Of a DNA stretch of 64,000 nt, positions 47,680-58,065 are shown piece after piece. The notes under the pieces are model-generated. The model searched no databases and was not told the origin of the DNA. It was given only the letters and a program-made list of their open reading frames with translations. The stretch's first letter is position 1. Every line of letters begins with the position of its first letter. Source of the stretch: Lumbricus rubellus (taxonomy: Eukaryota; Annelida; Clitellata; Crassiclitellata; Lumbricidae). The position numbers were made by a program, and so were the translations under genes. The stretch is taken from assembly GCA_945859605.1 (NCBI GenBank), contig OX243827.1:24296439-24360438 (forward strand), in the 5' to 3' direction.

Positions 47680-49005
47680 ATGAAACACTTCAATCCCGCA
47701 TCAACAATGAACAGCTACAACAATTTCACGGGATCGACCTGTTCCACTCTCTCCGACAACAGCGAAAACAGCATCGACGACACGCTCTCCCCCGTCGCAT
47801 CTCGCACAGACAGCATCTGCAGGGACTTCCTCCGCAACGTCTGCCGCCGGGGCAGCCACTGCCGCTACCGCCACCCTGAAGGCGACGAGGCCCGGCGCCT
47901 GGGGGTCGTCAACCAACAGGAGTACCTCTTCTGTCACGACTACCAGAACGCTGGATGCCGTCGAGCAAACTGCCGCTTCCTACACTGCAGCCGGGAAGAA
48001 GAGGAGTCTTTTAGACGTACAGGGGAGCTCCCGGTCCATCTGGCGCAGGCGGCGGCGTTGGGTCTTATTTCCAGCGAGCCGGGGGTGGTGAAGGGAGAGG
48101 CGCCTGTCTGCAAGGACTTCCTGAAGGGGGATTGTAAGCGAGGCGCCAAATGCAAGTACAGGCATCTCACGGCGGCTGCGTACGAGATGGAGTTGATCAG
48201 CGACCGGCAGAGGGCTTTGCAACCATCATCGTCTTCGTCGTCTGTGGTGATGCTACCAGGGGACGGTGTCAGCATGGATATCGATGGCAGCGGTGTAAAC
48301 CTGAGGAAGCGTAAGATCGGTGACATCGGTGACGTCGTCGAGTACTACGACACGTGTCGTGTGGTGACACTCGCCGACTACCAATTATTGATGGAGGAGA
48401 ACCAGCTGCTGCGACGGAAGGTCGACGATCTAAAGCGCCACCTGTCCGTGCTCGTCGCAACCAACGAGCTTTTACTCGAGCAGAACGCTCGCTACCGAGC
48501 GTGCAAGCTCATCACGGTCCCCCCGATTGTCGCCGTTAGCCAGATGCTGACACCGACGATAACACCGGCACCGACGACGTCGCGACCGACGGCGATGACC
48601 GCTTTACACCAGGGTCCGCACGGTATCACCACAATGGCGACGGTGTCGCACGTGACATTCAACGGCAATCGGGAGATCGTGATGTCACAGCCAACGCTCC
48701 ATTCGCTCGTACACCAACCGGTCAACATGTCCGTCGCGCCCCCACCGCCAACCATCGATCCATCGGTCTCCATGGCGATGGTTCCCATGACGATCCCGAT
48801 GGACAACATCACCGCCATGGCCGGGTCAAACCTTGCCGTGGCTGTGTCGATGTCGCAGGGTCAGCAGCCGCAGTCGATGGCGGCCATGAGCATGAATCCG
48901 CAGCCGTCGCTGCCGAACATGATCGGGAACATGGCCGCGAATTCGAACCTTGTGTCATATCCGATTATGTCGCAGGCGCAGCTTTCCAGTACGAGTCTGG
49001 GTTGA
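47680..49005 (+). CDS. ZC3H10: Zinc finger CCCH domain-containing protein 10 (ZC3H10)
   Basis: A 441-residue frame with three CCCH zinc fingers: C47-C55-C61-H65 (CRDFLRNVC..CRYRH), C85-C93-C98-H102 (FCHDYQNAGC..CRFLH) and C144-C152-C158-H162 (CKDFLKGDC..CKYRH). The linker TGELPVHL, a coiled coil at about 233-275 (LLMEENQLLRRKVDDL, then ATNELLLEQNARYR) and a Met/Pro/Ser-rich C-terminus ending near SYPIMSQAQ all match the ZC3H10 plan, and the length is close to the vertebrate protein. The family is an RNA-binding regulator reported to affect mitochondrial function and microRNA processing. The start at 47680 follows an acceptor at 47675; a second ATG at codon 10 is possible. The coding part is one GC-rich exon. 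Confidence 0.93.
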   Translation: MKHFNPASTMNSYNNFTGSTCSTLSDNSENSIDDTLSPVASRTDSICRDFLRNVCRRGSHCRYRHPEGDEARRLGVVNQQEYLFCHDYQNAGCRRANCRFLHCSREEEESFRRTGELPVHLAQAAALGLISSEPGVVKGEAPVCKDFLKGDCKRGAKCKYRHLTAAAYEMELISDRQRALQPSSSSSSVVMLPGDGVSMDIDGSGVNLRKRKIGDIGDVVEYYDTCRVVTLADYQLLMEENQLLRRKVDDLKRHLSVLVATNELLLEQNARYRACKLITVPPIVAVSQMLTPTITPAPTTSRPTAMTALHQGPHGITTMATVSHVTFNGNREIVMSQPTLHSLVHQPVNMSVAPPPPTIDPSVSMAMVPMTIPMDNITAMAGSNLAVAVSMSQGQQPQSMAAMSMNPQPSLPNMIGNMAANSNLVSYPIMSQAQLSSTSLG

Positions 49006-49079
49006 GTCCCACTTTCTGTTTGGTACCCTCTTTGTTGGGATGAGCTGAACGGGTTTGGGCCGTGGGGGAGAGAGGTCTT

Positions 49080-49915
49080 GGTTGGGCTGTGGTCTTCGTG
49101 AGGACTTTTATGGCCAACTCTGGTTGTGGTCAAACTGGGTGTTTTTGACTCTTGGTCTAACTTGGTGTTTGTTGATGTGTGTATTGGTTAAGTTGGGTTT
49201 TGGTTGAGCTAGGTCTTTTGAACGCATGGTTAAACTGGTTCTTTTTACCCTTGGCTTAGTAGCTTGCATTGATGTGTATTGGTTAAACTGGGTCTACTTT
49301 GCTCTTGACTTAACTTTGTGTTCATTAATGCGTATTGGTTAAACTGAGACTTGGTTAAACTCGGTCTTTTTGTTTCTTGGTTTAACTTGGTGTTTGTTAA
49401 AACGCGTATTGGTCTCAGTTTAGCCATGGTCTTGGTTTAAGACTTATATTGCTTAGCGCCTCTGAATAGTTGCTCTGTAAATCTTTAGATTCGATACTAC
49501 ATACGAACCCTGTGTCTTTTTGACTTCTGTTCAACTTGGTATTCTTTGAAATGTGTATTGTTTGAGCTATAGGTCTGTGTAACTCTTGGTTAAACTGGTT
49601 CTTGTTTAGGGCATGTTTTGGTTAAATCTGAGGTCTTTTTCAGGCTAAGTCTTTTAAGCAAGGGCTTTTAAGCCAAGTCTTCATTGAGCTAGATCCTTTT
49701 AGCTCTTGGTTTAATTTTACCTTTGTTCAAACATGTATTGGTTAAACCAGGTCTTGGTTAAATTACCTTAGATCTGTTTGACTCTTGGTTAAACTTAGTC
49801 TTCATTAAGGCATGCTTTGTTATGTCTTCTTAAGTAAAGCTGGTCTTGGTTAAAATTGGTCTTGTTTGAATTTGATGTTGCTTAAACTTGATCGTGTTTA
49901 AGCTAGATTTCATTA
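49080..49915. repeat. Degenerate GGTTAAACTGGTCTT repeat downstream of ZC3H10
   Basis: Words such as TTGGTTAAACT, CTTGGTTTAACTTGGT and TGTGTATTGGTTAA recur dozens of times at irregular spacing, densest at 49130-49420. It lies in or just past the 3' UTR. No clean period is seen. Confidence 0.7.
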
Positions 49916-50239
49916 GCATTAAGCTTGTATATATTGGAACAAAACTTGACAAAAGTACGTCAATACAAACAATAGAATATTAGCTAAAAACTAGTCTGTA
50001 TGTATAATGTAGAAAATGTCATAATGGCTTTCATAATTGATTTAAGATGCTTATAAAAAAACATCAGCTGTACATATTAAATATGAAATTGAAAGCTGGT
50101 GAGCACCATGACTGGTTTGGTTGTCCTGGATACAATGATACCATTGACAAAAATCATGTCTACTGCATTCTAGGAGATGACATTCCTAACTTTCCTAAGC
50201 AGATGTGCTCGTAGATAATATTCATCTTAAATTTATCTT

Positions 50240-50332
50240 ATGGCGCCATTCATTCGTTTATTGAGTGAATTTGCATAGTGTCTCTCCAAGGAGACTAGTC
50301 AGAGGTGCTCCCAACCTCGGCACATCCAAATA
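50240..50332. repeat. SINE/LINE-tail relic
   Basis: GTGTCTCTCCAAGGAGACTA and GTCAGAGGTGCTCCCAACC match the relics at 41860 and 45620 and the 3' part of the tRNA-SINE. Positions 49916-50239 show nothing else. Confidence 0.6.
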
Positions 50333-50432
50333 AAGCTGTCTTAAGAGGAGAGAGGAATTTACGTATAAGATCTTAGGAATTCTATAAAAATGGAGTAGAG
50401 CTTAGAGGGAATCGATATTTCTGCTTTGCATG

Positions 50433-50610
50433 CAGGGCTTAAAGTGTGGCAGGACGGTCATGGACGGCGTCCTGGCACTTATTTTCAAGTCTCTATGCCA
50501 TCCTGCCACTTATTTGGTCAGCACACCTGAAAATATAAGGGCGTCCTGGCACTTCTTTTGGAAAGGTAAGGGGCGTCCAGGCTCTTATTTTTTAAACACT
50601 TTTAGCACTG
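50433..50610. mobile_element. hAT-like MITE (178 bp) with perfect 8-bp duplication
   Basis: Ends CAGGGCTTAAAGTG and inverse CAGTGCTAAAAGTG, flanked by TTTGCATG on both sides (50425-50432 and 50611-50618). A second, inverted copy of the family is at 58637-58772. Confidence 0.9.
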
Positions 50611-50618
50611 TTTGCATG

Positions 50619-51415
50619 CATCTGCTTAGCATCTCTTTGATAATAATAATTACACTGTTTGTTACTGGGAGGATGAGATGGCGAGGTAGAGGACTGATCA
50701 GCTGCCAGAATATGCTGAGGCCAAGAAAATGAAGTTACCGACACTTCAAATCTACGGTTGCCTTTGTCAGGGTTGGATTAAGGGACTGCTATTCTTTAAT
50801 TGTTGTTATTATTATTATTATTTGTTAATCGTCCAAGGTAGGGAAAATCCCACGAGCTCTTATAAACTATCCTATAGCCTAGTGAGCCAATTTTTAAAAA
50901 AAATTGACCTTCACTGTAGAAAAGATTATGCAGAATCTAAAAACACTTATCCAATTATTATTCTGTTTTGCCTCACGAAATAGTTTCTATTTCCAAAAAT
51001 TGCCCGGAACCTGTTAGTTGGGGAGATCTGGAACAGTTCTGCCTCTTCCAATTCCGGCAGGTCAAAAGTATTATTATTTTTTTTAAATTATTATTACTGC
51101 TAATTAATTAAACGCACCTATAAAGCTTCATTTAGTCCTACAGCAAACCTATCAGAATTCTGACAGCTTGTAAAACGCTATTGACTGGAATCTAGTCTAT
51201 CGTTTCGCTTTCTATGATCTAGCGACTAGAAAACTAGATCATAGACAAACGAAAGCCAGCAATGGACGAGTATATTCCATATGATGAGCGTTCGTGTCAT
51301 TCGCTAGGTGACGCCACGTTCCATTGACCATCTTTCCCTAGGTGTCGCTGGTGAAATGCGTGCAACGGGCTGTTGAATGATAAAAATTATTGCTGACGTA
51401 GAATGCACAATATGA
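50619..51415. other. Unassigned sequence, no gene seen
   Basis: AT-rich, with an inverted pair TCTATGATCTAGCGACTAGA / AAACTAGATCATAGA at about 51212-51246. No coding evidence. Confidence 0.4.
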
Positions 51416-51417
51416 TA

Positions 51418-51480
51418 TTATGGTGTAGTGGTTAACTGTCAGTCGAACAGTTGGCGGTTCAAATCCCTGCCAAGACAAAT
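51418..51480 (+). repeat. tRNA-like SINE head
   Basis: ATGGTGTAGTGGTTAACTGT (A box) and GGCGGTTCAAATCCCTGCC (B box) have tRNA-like spacing, but no complete cloverleaf acceptor stem is formed. A SINE head or tRNA pseudogene is more likely than a working tRNA. Confidence 0.5.
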
Positions 51481-51623
51481 TTAGTACGAGATTATTTTTG
51501 CTCGTCTGTGTCCCATGAGCAACTCGTTTTAATCATTGAGTACAATATTACTATTATAGGCCTACGCTGTCGGTGGGATGAAATGACGGCGAGGGAGAGT
51601 GTTTACCACCCGCTGTCAGCCCA

Positions 51624-51669
<46 letters not shown>

Positions 51670-52592
51670 GTTTTGAACATCCTAAGGATCAAAGCAAAGA
51701 CCTATTCTGAGTGAAAAATTTATTTAATAAAATGGATTGTCATAGGCCTAATTAGAATGATTTTGAAGTCCACATGGATTAGATAAGATAAGATAAGAAT
51801 ATTCTTTAATAGACCAATTGCTATCCGCATTTTGGTGTAGGCCTACAGACATCGTATCAGGCCCGGCCTTAGGGCAAGGCGAACGAGGCAGCCGCCTTGG
51901 GCCACGCGCCTTGAAGGGCCCAGCGCTGGGTCGTAAATTTTACTGTATTGTGATTGGCAGCTTTTATCGCTTAGCTGCAATACTGAAGTCATTTTGCCGC
52001 TTCAATGTGATTGGGTCTTTGCAAAGCGGACTTTGCATGTATCAAAGGCATTCAAAGCTTGCAAAAAGTTGCTTAACAACAGTTTAGGCCCTACTGTGTA
52101 TTGAAACCTTTGAGGATTGAACACACGCTAGGCTATAATTGTCCAAAGCGATTAACACACCCTCATTTAAGATGGATGCAAAAATAGTTAAATTGTTAGC
52201 AAGTAGCCTACATCGTGGATATTAAAAGCTTTTCAATATCGTTGCTTCTCACACTAACAACGCCACTGGTTGCACTCTACAAGTGCCAGTCCCAAGCCTG
52301 GATAAAAATAGGAGGGCGTCGCTAATGGTCTTTGTAACCACACAGTGACGTTAAACTGCAACTACACAAACACACACACACAAACACACACACACACACA
52401 CACTTGTCACTCTAAAGTTTGAATTACGTTGAGTTCAGGTTTCAACAGTGCTTTACTACTTGTGATCATTAGAAAGACAAGGGGGTTGAACCAAGCCGGC
52501 AATTCTCACCCTGTTATTAGCATTTTTCTTCGGTTGTCAGATATTAAAATGTTTGAGTGGAACATAAATTGTCTAATTTGAATTTTCTGTTC
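51481..52592. other. Unassigned; GAT repeat and one dispersed repeat copy
   Basis: (GAT)n at 51627-51669, GATAA repeats at 51781-51800, a minus-strand copy of the 1667-type dispersed repeat at 52262-52330 and a CA repeat at 52366-52402. No gene is recognisable. Confidence 0.5.
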
Positions 52593-52595
52593 ACT

Positions 52596-53772
52596 AGGGG
52601 AACTTGGTCTAAAACGGGCCCCGCGGGTGAAATGGGCCCCCTCTTTAGTGGGCTAATCTAGCGTGTTGGACCGCGTTTTCTGTGACACACGTCTTCAGAC
52701 TGTCCTGTTGAATATTCATGAGCGTTGAGACAGAAAAAAATTTCGAACTATCGACGGAAACAGCCAAAAGTTTAAATTTCGCTATTTTCTTACGATTTCA
52801 GTTGGCGTTAAGAATTTTTGTATGCGTTTTGCATTAAACATTTTCCGTGTACATAAGATATCATTTGAAGCAGTATTTACTCGACAATAAGTCTGTCATC
52901 ATTAATTTAGTATATTCTATCATTTCACTTAAAAATGCTCGGCTGTTGCAATGACCTATGGTGCTGTCTAAAACGGGCCCTGGGGGCCCGTTTTAGACAC
53001 ATATAGAAATGTGTGTTAAAGATCATAAATCATTACAGCAGTAAATCTGTTTCGTTGACAGGTGTATATATGAGACGTTGTAAGCTTATAAAAAGAATGA
53101 CCAACCGACAGTACGGAGAGTTATAAAATTGAAGAAATGAGCTTGAAGAAGACGTGCAAAGTGGGTTTTTAACCAAGAACCACACTGCAGCAAATCTACA
53201 CTTGATAGTAGAAGCTGGAGATAAGAAATTGGAAGCCTGAATTGCTAGATGCAGCACCACCTGGATCAGTCTCATCCATCTGGAAGGATTCAGAGCGATC
53301 TGTTTGTTAATTCGAAGTTGGAGAGCCCCGCAATCGAATAGCCCCGGCACTTTTTATCACAAAAAACTAGCACTTGGGGCTAGGAGCCCCTCTGGCTGAC
53401 TAGAGAAGACTTTGATGAGCCACAAGGTCAGAGCCCAAAGCAGATAATTACGGACTCGTAGAAAAAACACAAAATCGAGAACGTTGGACTATTAACAGAG
53501 CCGTGGTTAGCCAGAATTCATCCAGGGCCCATTTTACCCATACCTGGGGGCCCATTTTACCTACACCTATAGGGTGAGATGGGCCCTTTGCCTATTTTTT
53601 TAAAAGCTAAAATTTTCCTGGTTACTTCCGGTTACTCAAATATATATAATAGCCATTTATTAGAATAATAAATATCCTGTACATTTGTCATATTTCGGTC
53701 ATTTTAGCCTCACGAAGCTTTGAGAAATATTAGTTTTCCCCTTAAGGGGCCCGTTTTAGACCAAGTTCCCCT
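52596..53772. mobile_element. DNA-transposon-like element (1177 bp) with 26-bp inverted repeats
   Basis: Both ends begin AGGGGAACTTGGTCTAAAAC, continuing GGGCCC, as exact inverted repeats, flanked by ACT (52593-52595 and 53773-53775). The terminal motif TCTAAAACGGGCCC recurs inside as a hairpin (52970-53000), and GGGCCCATTTTACC occurs twice near 53525-53560. The 3-bp duplication fits Harbinger- or CACTA-like groups, but no transposase is present and the superfamily is open. Confidence 0.85.
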
Positions 53773-53903
53773 ACTAACCCAAAATTTAATTATTAGTTCG
53801 ACTTTGCGTTTTTTTTAGCAAGCTTACAAAATAATGTGCTACTATACAAATACCGTATTGGCAGGAGGTGAACCTGGCAAATTTTGGGTTGGAAACCCGC
53901 TGC

Positions 53904-54092
53904 TCACAGCTTGCTGCCATGGGCCTCGCACACCCTAGGGCCGGACCTGCATGGTATAATAAACACGTGTCCTTGATTAAGTAAGAGGGCAGCAAAGAGC
54001 CTACCGTCCGCCGTTCTACTTAGCTTCTCGAAGGTAGGATTGTCCTCTGCAAGGTAGTGCATTCTGATCAAACGATCCAACATTGCTTGCAA
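53904..54092 (-). pseudogene. Possible LINE polymerase C-terminal fragment
   Basis: Minus-strand translation MLDRLIRMHYLAEDNPTFEK followed by LSRTADGRLFAALLLNQGHV resembles the pattern near the end of some non-LTR polymerases (PTFE.LS..AD..LF..LL.N..HVL). It is short and without catalytic residues; the call is tentative. Confidence 0.4.
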
Positions 54093-54190
54093 TCTGCCAC
54101 GTTAATTCCTGCTGCCACGCAAATCCCCAGCATGCCGGGGCCGCGTATAACATGCGAGCCACTGTGGTCATCCTAACAACGTCTTGCATG

Positions 54191-54335
54191 CTTGATATCT
54201 TGAGGCTATAGGCCTATATGAAAGCCCATGTAGCCTATAGTGCATATTCAGGTACAACATGAGGCTTGATATCCTGAGGCTATAGGCCTATATGAAAGCC
54301 CATGTAGCCTATAGTGCATATTCAGGTACAACATG
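54191..54335. repeat. 74-bp tandem duplication
   Basis: Two copies starting CTTGATATC(T/C)TGAGGCTA at 54191 and 54265 and nearly identical to 54335. Each contains TATAGGCCTATAT and GTAGCCTATAG. Confidence 0.95.
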
Positions 54336-54722
54336 ATGGGCCTAATTAAAATTCGTAAGTTCTTAAAATCACGAAAGTGTAGCCTACGGCCCTACACATT
54401 TTCCCGCAGTGCGTTTGCAGGCGGTTCAATAAGCTAGGCTAGGCCTACATGTAGCCTACTTTCGTACTTATCCAATAACACTGTCAGGCAGAGTTAACTG
54501 CTGCTTAGATCATTCGGGGACACTATAATAATTATTGCTATAGGCCTAACTAAAAAAAAATCAGTCTTCATTGTTCTGCTTCTAGATGTCTTAAGACTTC
54601 TTTTCCAGGAGTTCTTCGCACTGGGAGCGCCTCTGATTAGATTGTACTGTGAGAGGCGCTTTATAAATCCAAAAATAGAATAGAATAGAATAGTACGGAT
54701 ATAAATAAAAGTAAAAACGTTG

Positions 54723-54795
54723 CGCCCAACGTGGGGCTCGAACCCACGACCCTGAGATTAAGAGTCTCATGCTCTACCGACTGAGCTAGCCGGGC
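54723..54795 (-). tRNA. tRNA-Lys (anticodon CTT)
   Basis: The 73-nt cloverleaf on the minus strand starts GCCCGGCTAGCTCAGTCGG, has a TGAGA/TCTCA anticodon stem around CTCTTAA (anticodon CTT), GGTTCGAGCC as B box/T arm, and closes with GTTGGGC plus discriminator G. The acceptor stem pairs completely with two G-U pairs. There is no intron and CCA is not encoded. A TTTTT terminator lies 5 nt downstream on that strand (54717-54713). It delivers lysine to AAG codons in cytosolic translation. Confidence 0.97.
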
Positions 54796-55240
54796 ACATG
54801 TTGAACAATCTAACATACAGCTATACAATCTTAAAATTATCAAACAAGGTACGCTCAATTGAATGTTCAGTGTACAAAATATGTTGGAAATATTAAATTT
54901 CAATTTAATAAGTGATATTTACAAAGCTCTATCATTTCTTAAGCAAAACAGTAAACTTTGAGGTTTGAAAAAAAGAAAATGACGCATCCTAGGCCTCAAT
55001 GATTTTTGGAACTGACTCAAGAATTATAATTTTGGACTGGTTTTACGTTTCAAATGAACATCTTTTGATTTTTTGTGCGATAACATAGCGGCGCTACATA
55101 AGTTTCTAGTTAAGATCAGTATTAAAATTCGGATATAGTTTTAAAAATGAGGACAAATCGACGAATTCGACGATTCAAACAAATACCCAGCATTTAGCCT
55201 AATCGTCAAGCCATTCCCTAGATGACAGCAGACTAACGAG
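54796..55240. other. Unassigned sequence, no gene seen
   Basis: AT-rich flank of the tRNA gene up to the hAT element. The stretch 54340-54722 upstream of the tRNA likewise shows only TAGGCCTA-rich DNA and a SINE-tail relic at 54625-54670. Confidence 0.45.
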
Positions 55241-56060
55241 CAGTGATCCCGTTAAGGTCTGAATTCTTTGGAGTCATGGACGCACCACGTCAAGAAAATT
55301 GGAGTCCACGCCAAATGGATGAGAGTCATGGACTCCAGACCCATCCATTTTTGGAGTCCCATCGGGCCACAGTATAGGATAAATGCAGAAAATTCTGATT
55401 TTTTTATTAGGTTCTGTAGGTGAATAGGCGGCATTAAAGGGCCCAACCCTTATACGTACCGGTATACAGAGGCGGATACAGAAATTTGTGAAAAGGGGGG
55501 TGGGCAAAATTTTCGGTGATATTTTCCGGAAAAACCTTAAGTTAAATTATGACCTTTAAATTTTAAATGTGTGAAAAATTTACCATTTTCCCTGACAAAA
55601 AATCTGATGACCTTTTTTAGTCATCCGGCCGAAATTTGTCACAAAAATGCCATTTTTCCTGCCAAAAAAGTTTAATGACCTTTTTTAGTCAGCTGGTTGT
55701 CATTTGTTGTCCTCTCTATAGTCGACGCATTCATTTAAATATTCTTCAAACCAAATGGGGGGTGCACGTCCCATGCGATTTTTCAATGGGGGGTCTTGGT
55801 CGGATTGGCCCTTCTGGATCCGCCCTTGCCGCTAACAAGGACACCATTTCAGAAATTTTGGAGACTAACCTATATTACCAGTAGGCCTACCAATCTTCCC
55901 GACAATAATTCTTACTTTTAAACATTTTTCTTTTTCTTTTAATTTTCTTGATTTTAATATCTATCCGATGACTGTCATTAGGCCTACTTTTTAAGCCAGG
56001 AACGCTCATAGGACGCTCTAGCATATTATTGATGACATGTTAATTATAGCCTATATAGGC

Positions 56061-56120
<60 letters not shown>

Positions 56121-56444
56121 TGTATAAGCTATGTACGTCACTCACTGTAACAAAAAAAATATTCATAAATAGGTTATTGCATAAATTATTCACCGCTCAC
56201 CAGTTTGTCACATTGCATAAACTGAGACAGTAAGTAAGTAAGCAAGTGTTAGTGACACATGACGTTGTATAGGCTACGGACCCCACGGTATTTTTTATTG
56301 GTGTCCCATGGACGCATCGTTAATTTATTTGTGCGTCCATCCATAACTGCGGTACGTCCATGGACGCACGACCTTTAATTTTGTGCGTCCGGCGTTAAAA
56401 TTTGTGCGTCCCGGACGCACGGACGCACACTAACGGAATCACTG
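55241..56444. mobile_element. hAT-like element (1204 bp) with perfect 8-bp duplication
   Basis: Ends CAGTGATCCCGTTA and inverse CAGTGATTCCGTTA, flanked by CTAACGAG on both sides (55233-55240 and 56445-56452). Subterminal GGACGCAC words occur near both ends. There is no transposase frame. A second element (55467-55828) and a TA run (56068-56117) are nested inside. Confidence 0.92.
55467..55828. mobile_element. MITE (362 bp) nested in the hAT-like element
   Basis: Ends CAGAGGCGGATACAG and inverse CAAGGGCGGATCCAG, the same terminal family as 25949-26206. The flanking octamers (CCGGTATA, CCGCTAAC) match only partly, so the insertion is older or the ends slightly off. Confidence 0.7.
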
Positions 56445-56494
56445 CTAACGAGTATTCAATGTGTCTATTTGCTGTCTAACGTCACTGTGTGGTA

Positions 56495-56575
56495 ACAGAG
56501 ACCATTAGCGACGCCCTCCTCCTTTATCCAGGCTTGGGACTGGCACTGGCAGAGTGCAACCAGAGGCGGAGTTGA
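56495..56575 (+). repeat. Dispersed repeat copy
   Basis: GCGACGCCCTCCTCCTTTAT followed by CCAGGCTTGGGACTGGCAC, the family arrayed at 1667-2095. With its upstream flank it is an inverted match of about 100 bp to 52262-52365. Confidence 0.85.
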
Positions 56576-56730
56576 GTATTAAATCGTAAACGATTGTAGT
56601 TTATAATGCGGCCGTGACTGGCCGTCTATTTTGACAGTTAACAAATAATTATTAGGCCTTCAGGGTCGTAAACTCTGGGATCGTATGGCGGAAAATTCCC
56701 CCATTGTTTTCATACGTATGGACTATCATG

Positions 56731-57140
56731 CAGGGTTGCCAGATTTCGGAAAAATTTTGTCGCGAGATTTTGAAAAAAGTCGCGAAAATCGTGAGATCAT
56801 CGAGCTTTTCTATTTCGGTCGCGAAAAATTCTTCTGACGACAAAAAAAAGGTCGTCAAATTTTTTGACGTCCTTTTTTAGTCTTTCGATCGAAATCTCGT
56901 AGAAAATACCCTTTTTCGCTCAAAAAACCCCAAAAGTCGCTTAAAAAAACCCAAAAGTCGCTAAAAACCCCAAAAGTCGCTCAAAAAACCCCAAAAGTTG
57001 CCCAAAAATGTCGCCGTCGCGACCGCGAGGCAATTCAAAAGTAGCCCAAAAAAGCGCGAGTCGAGAGGACGAAATTTTCAGTCGCGAGCGATTTCAAAAG
57101 TCGCCCAATTCGCGCTTTTCGCGACGACCTGGCAACCCTG
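56731..57140. mobile_element. hAT-like MITE (410 bp) with internal AAAAGTCGC repeats
   Basis: Ends CAGGGTTGCCAGATTTCG and inverse CAGGGTTGCCAGGTCGTCG. The flanks CTATCATG and CCATCATG match 7 of 8. Four to six copies of AACCCCAAAAGTCGCT lie at 56920-57005. Confidence 0.85.
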
Positions 57141-57171
57141 CCATCATGGAAGGAGCGCGAAGGAACTCCCT

Positions 57172-57489
57172 CATAAATTAGGCCCAAGCGGCCAAGCCTA
57201 TGTGCTATATATTAGGCCAACGTAGGACCAGTGAAATATTTACGACCGGCTTTTTGTCTTACCGCAAAAGCGCGTAAACTTCCTCTTTCGGCTATAATAT
57301 CTATAATTGGCCTAATGCAATCCACTTGTCTTAGCGGTGCATAAATTAGGCCCAAGCGGCCAAGCCTATGTGCTATATATTAGGCCAACGTAGGACCAGT
57401 GAAATATTTACGACCGGCTTTTTGTCTTACCGCAAAAGCGCGTAAACTTCCTCTTTCGGCTATAATATCTATAATTGGCCTAATGCAAT
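57172..57489. repeat. 168-bp tandem duplication
   Basis: A 150-bp unit starting CATAAATTAGGCCCAAGCGG occurs at 57172 and again at 57340, identical over its length as far as can be read, with an 18-bp spacer. The sequence to 57897 shows only TAGGCCTA-rich DNA. Confidence 0.95.
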
Positions 57490-57897
57490 TGGCCTCAAAG
57501 CAATAAATATTATGCCTTGAAACACGGCTTGTTGAGAAGGTGTTTCTACTAGACCTGTAGGCCTATAGGCCTAGAGATGGTCCCAAAATGTCGCTTACCG
57601 CAAGACATAGGCCATAAGAATTGGCCTACCTGCAAGACACTGCCACAAACAAAATGAGAAATGATGATCGTAAACGTAGGCTAAGCCTACGTTTACCAGG
57701 AAATATATGACCTATATGGACCATTTGTCAGGATTTCCAAGTCTAAGCTTCAGCATATCTTTATCATACCTTCATCGCGGCGAAGTGACACCCCAGTCTA
57801 TAATGAACATACATGTACATGTAGGTTTCCATAATTGCTATTAGGGCCTACATTATTATCATTATGCATTATCATCCAACAGTAGACCTACTCACTG

Positions 57898-58065
57898 CAG
57901 TGGCGTAAGCAAGGAGGGTTTCGGGGTTAAACCCCCCCCCCCATTGGCTCCGGGAAAAGGTTTTTTAGGGTTATTTATCCATAATATTATAAATAGGGGA
58001 AAACAACAGAACAGGGTATCAGGCCATACCCCCACCCCCATCATAAATTCCTGGCTACGCCACTG
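57898..58065. mobile_element. hAT-like MITE (168 bp)
   Basis: Ends CAGTGGCGTAAGCAAGG and inverse CAGTGGCGTAGCCAGG. Flanks ACTCACTG and AATCACTG match 7 of 8. Related terminal motif to 38510-38825. Confidence 0.88.

Noticed and set aside
47701..48818. Minus-strand frames over ZC3H10
   Set aside because: Shadows of the zinc finger coding exon.
51418..51480. Functional tRNA gene
   Set aside because: A and B boxes are present but no complete acceptor stem or anticodon arm can be drawn.
52593..52600. CACTA transposon start
   Set aside because: The left end reads CACTAGGGG, but the right end reads CCCCTACTAA instead of the required TAGTG, so CACTA is not part of the inverted repeat.
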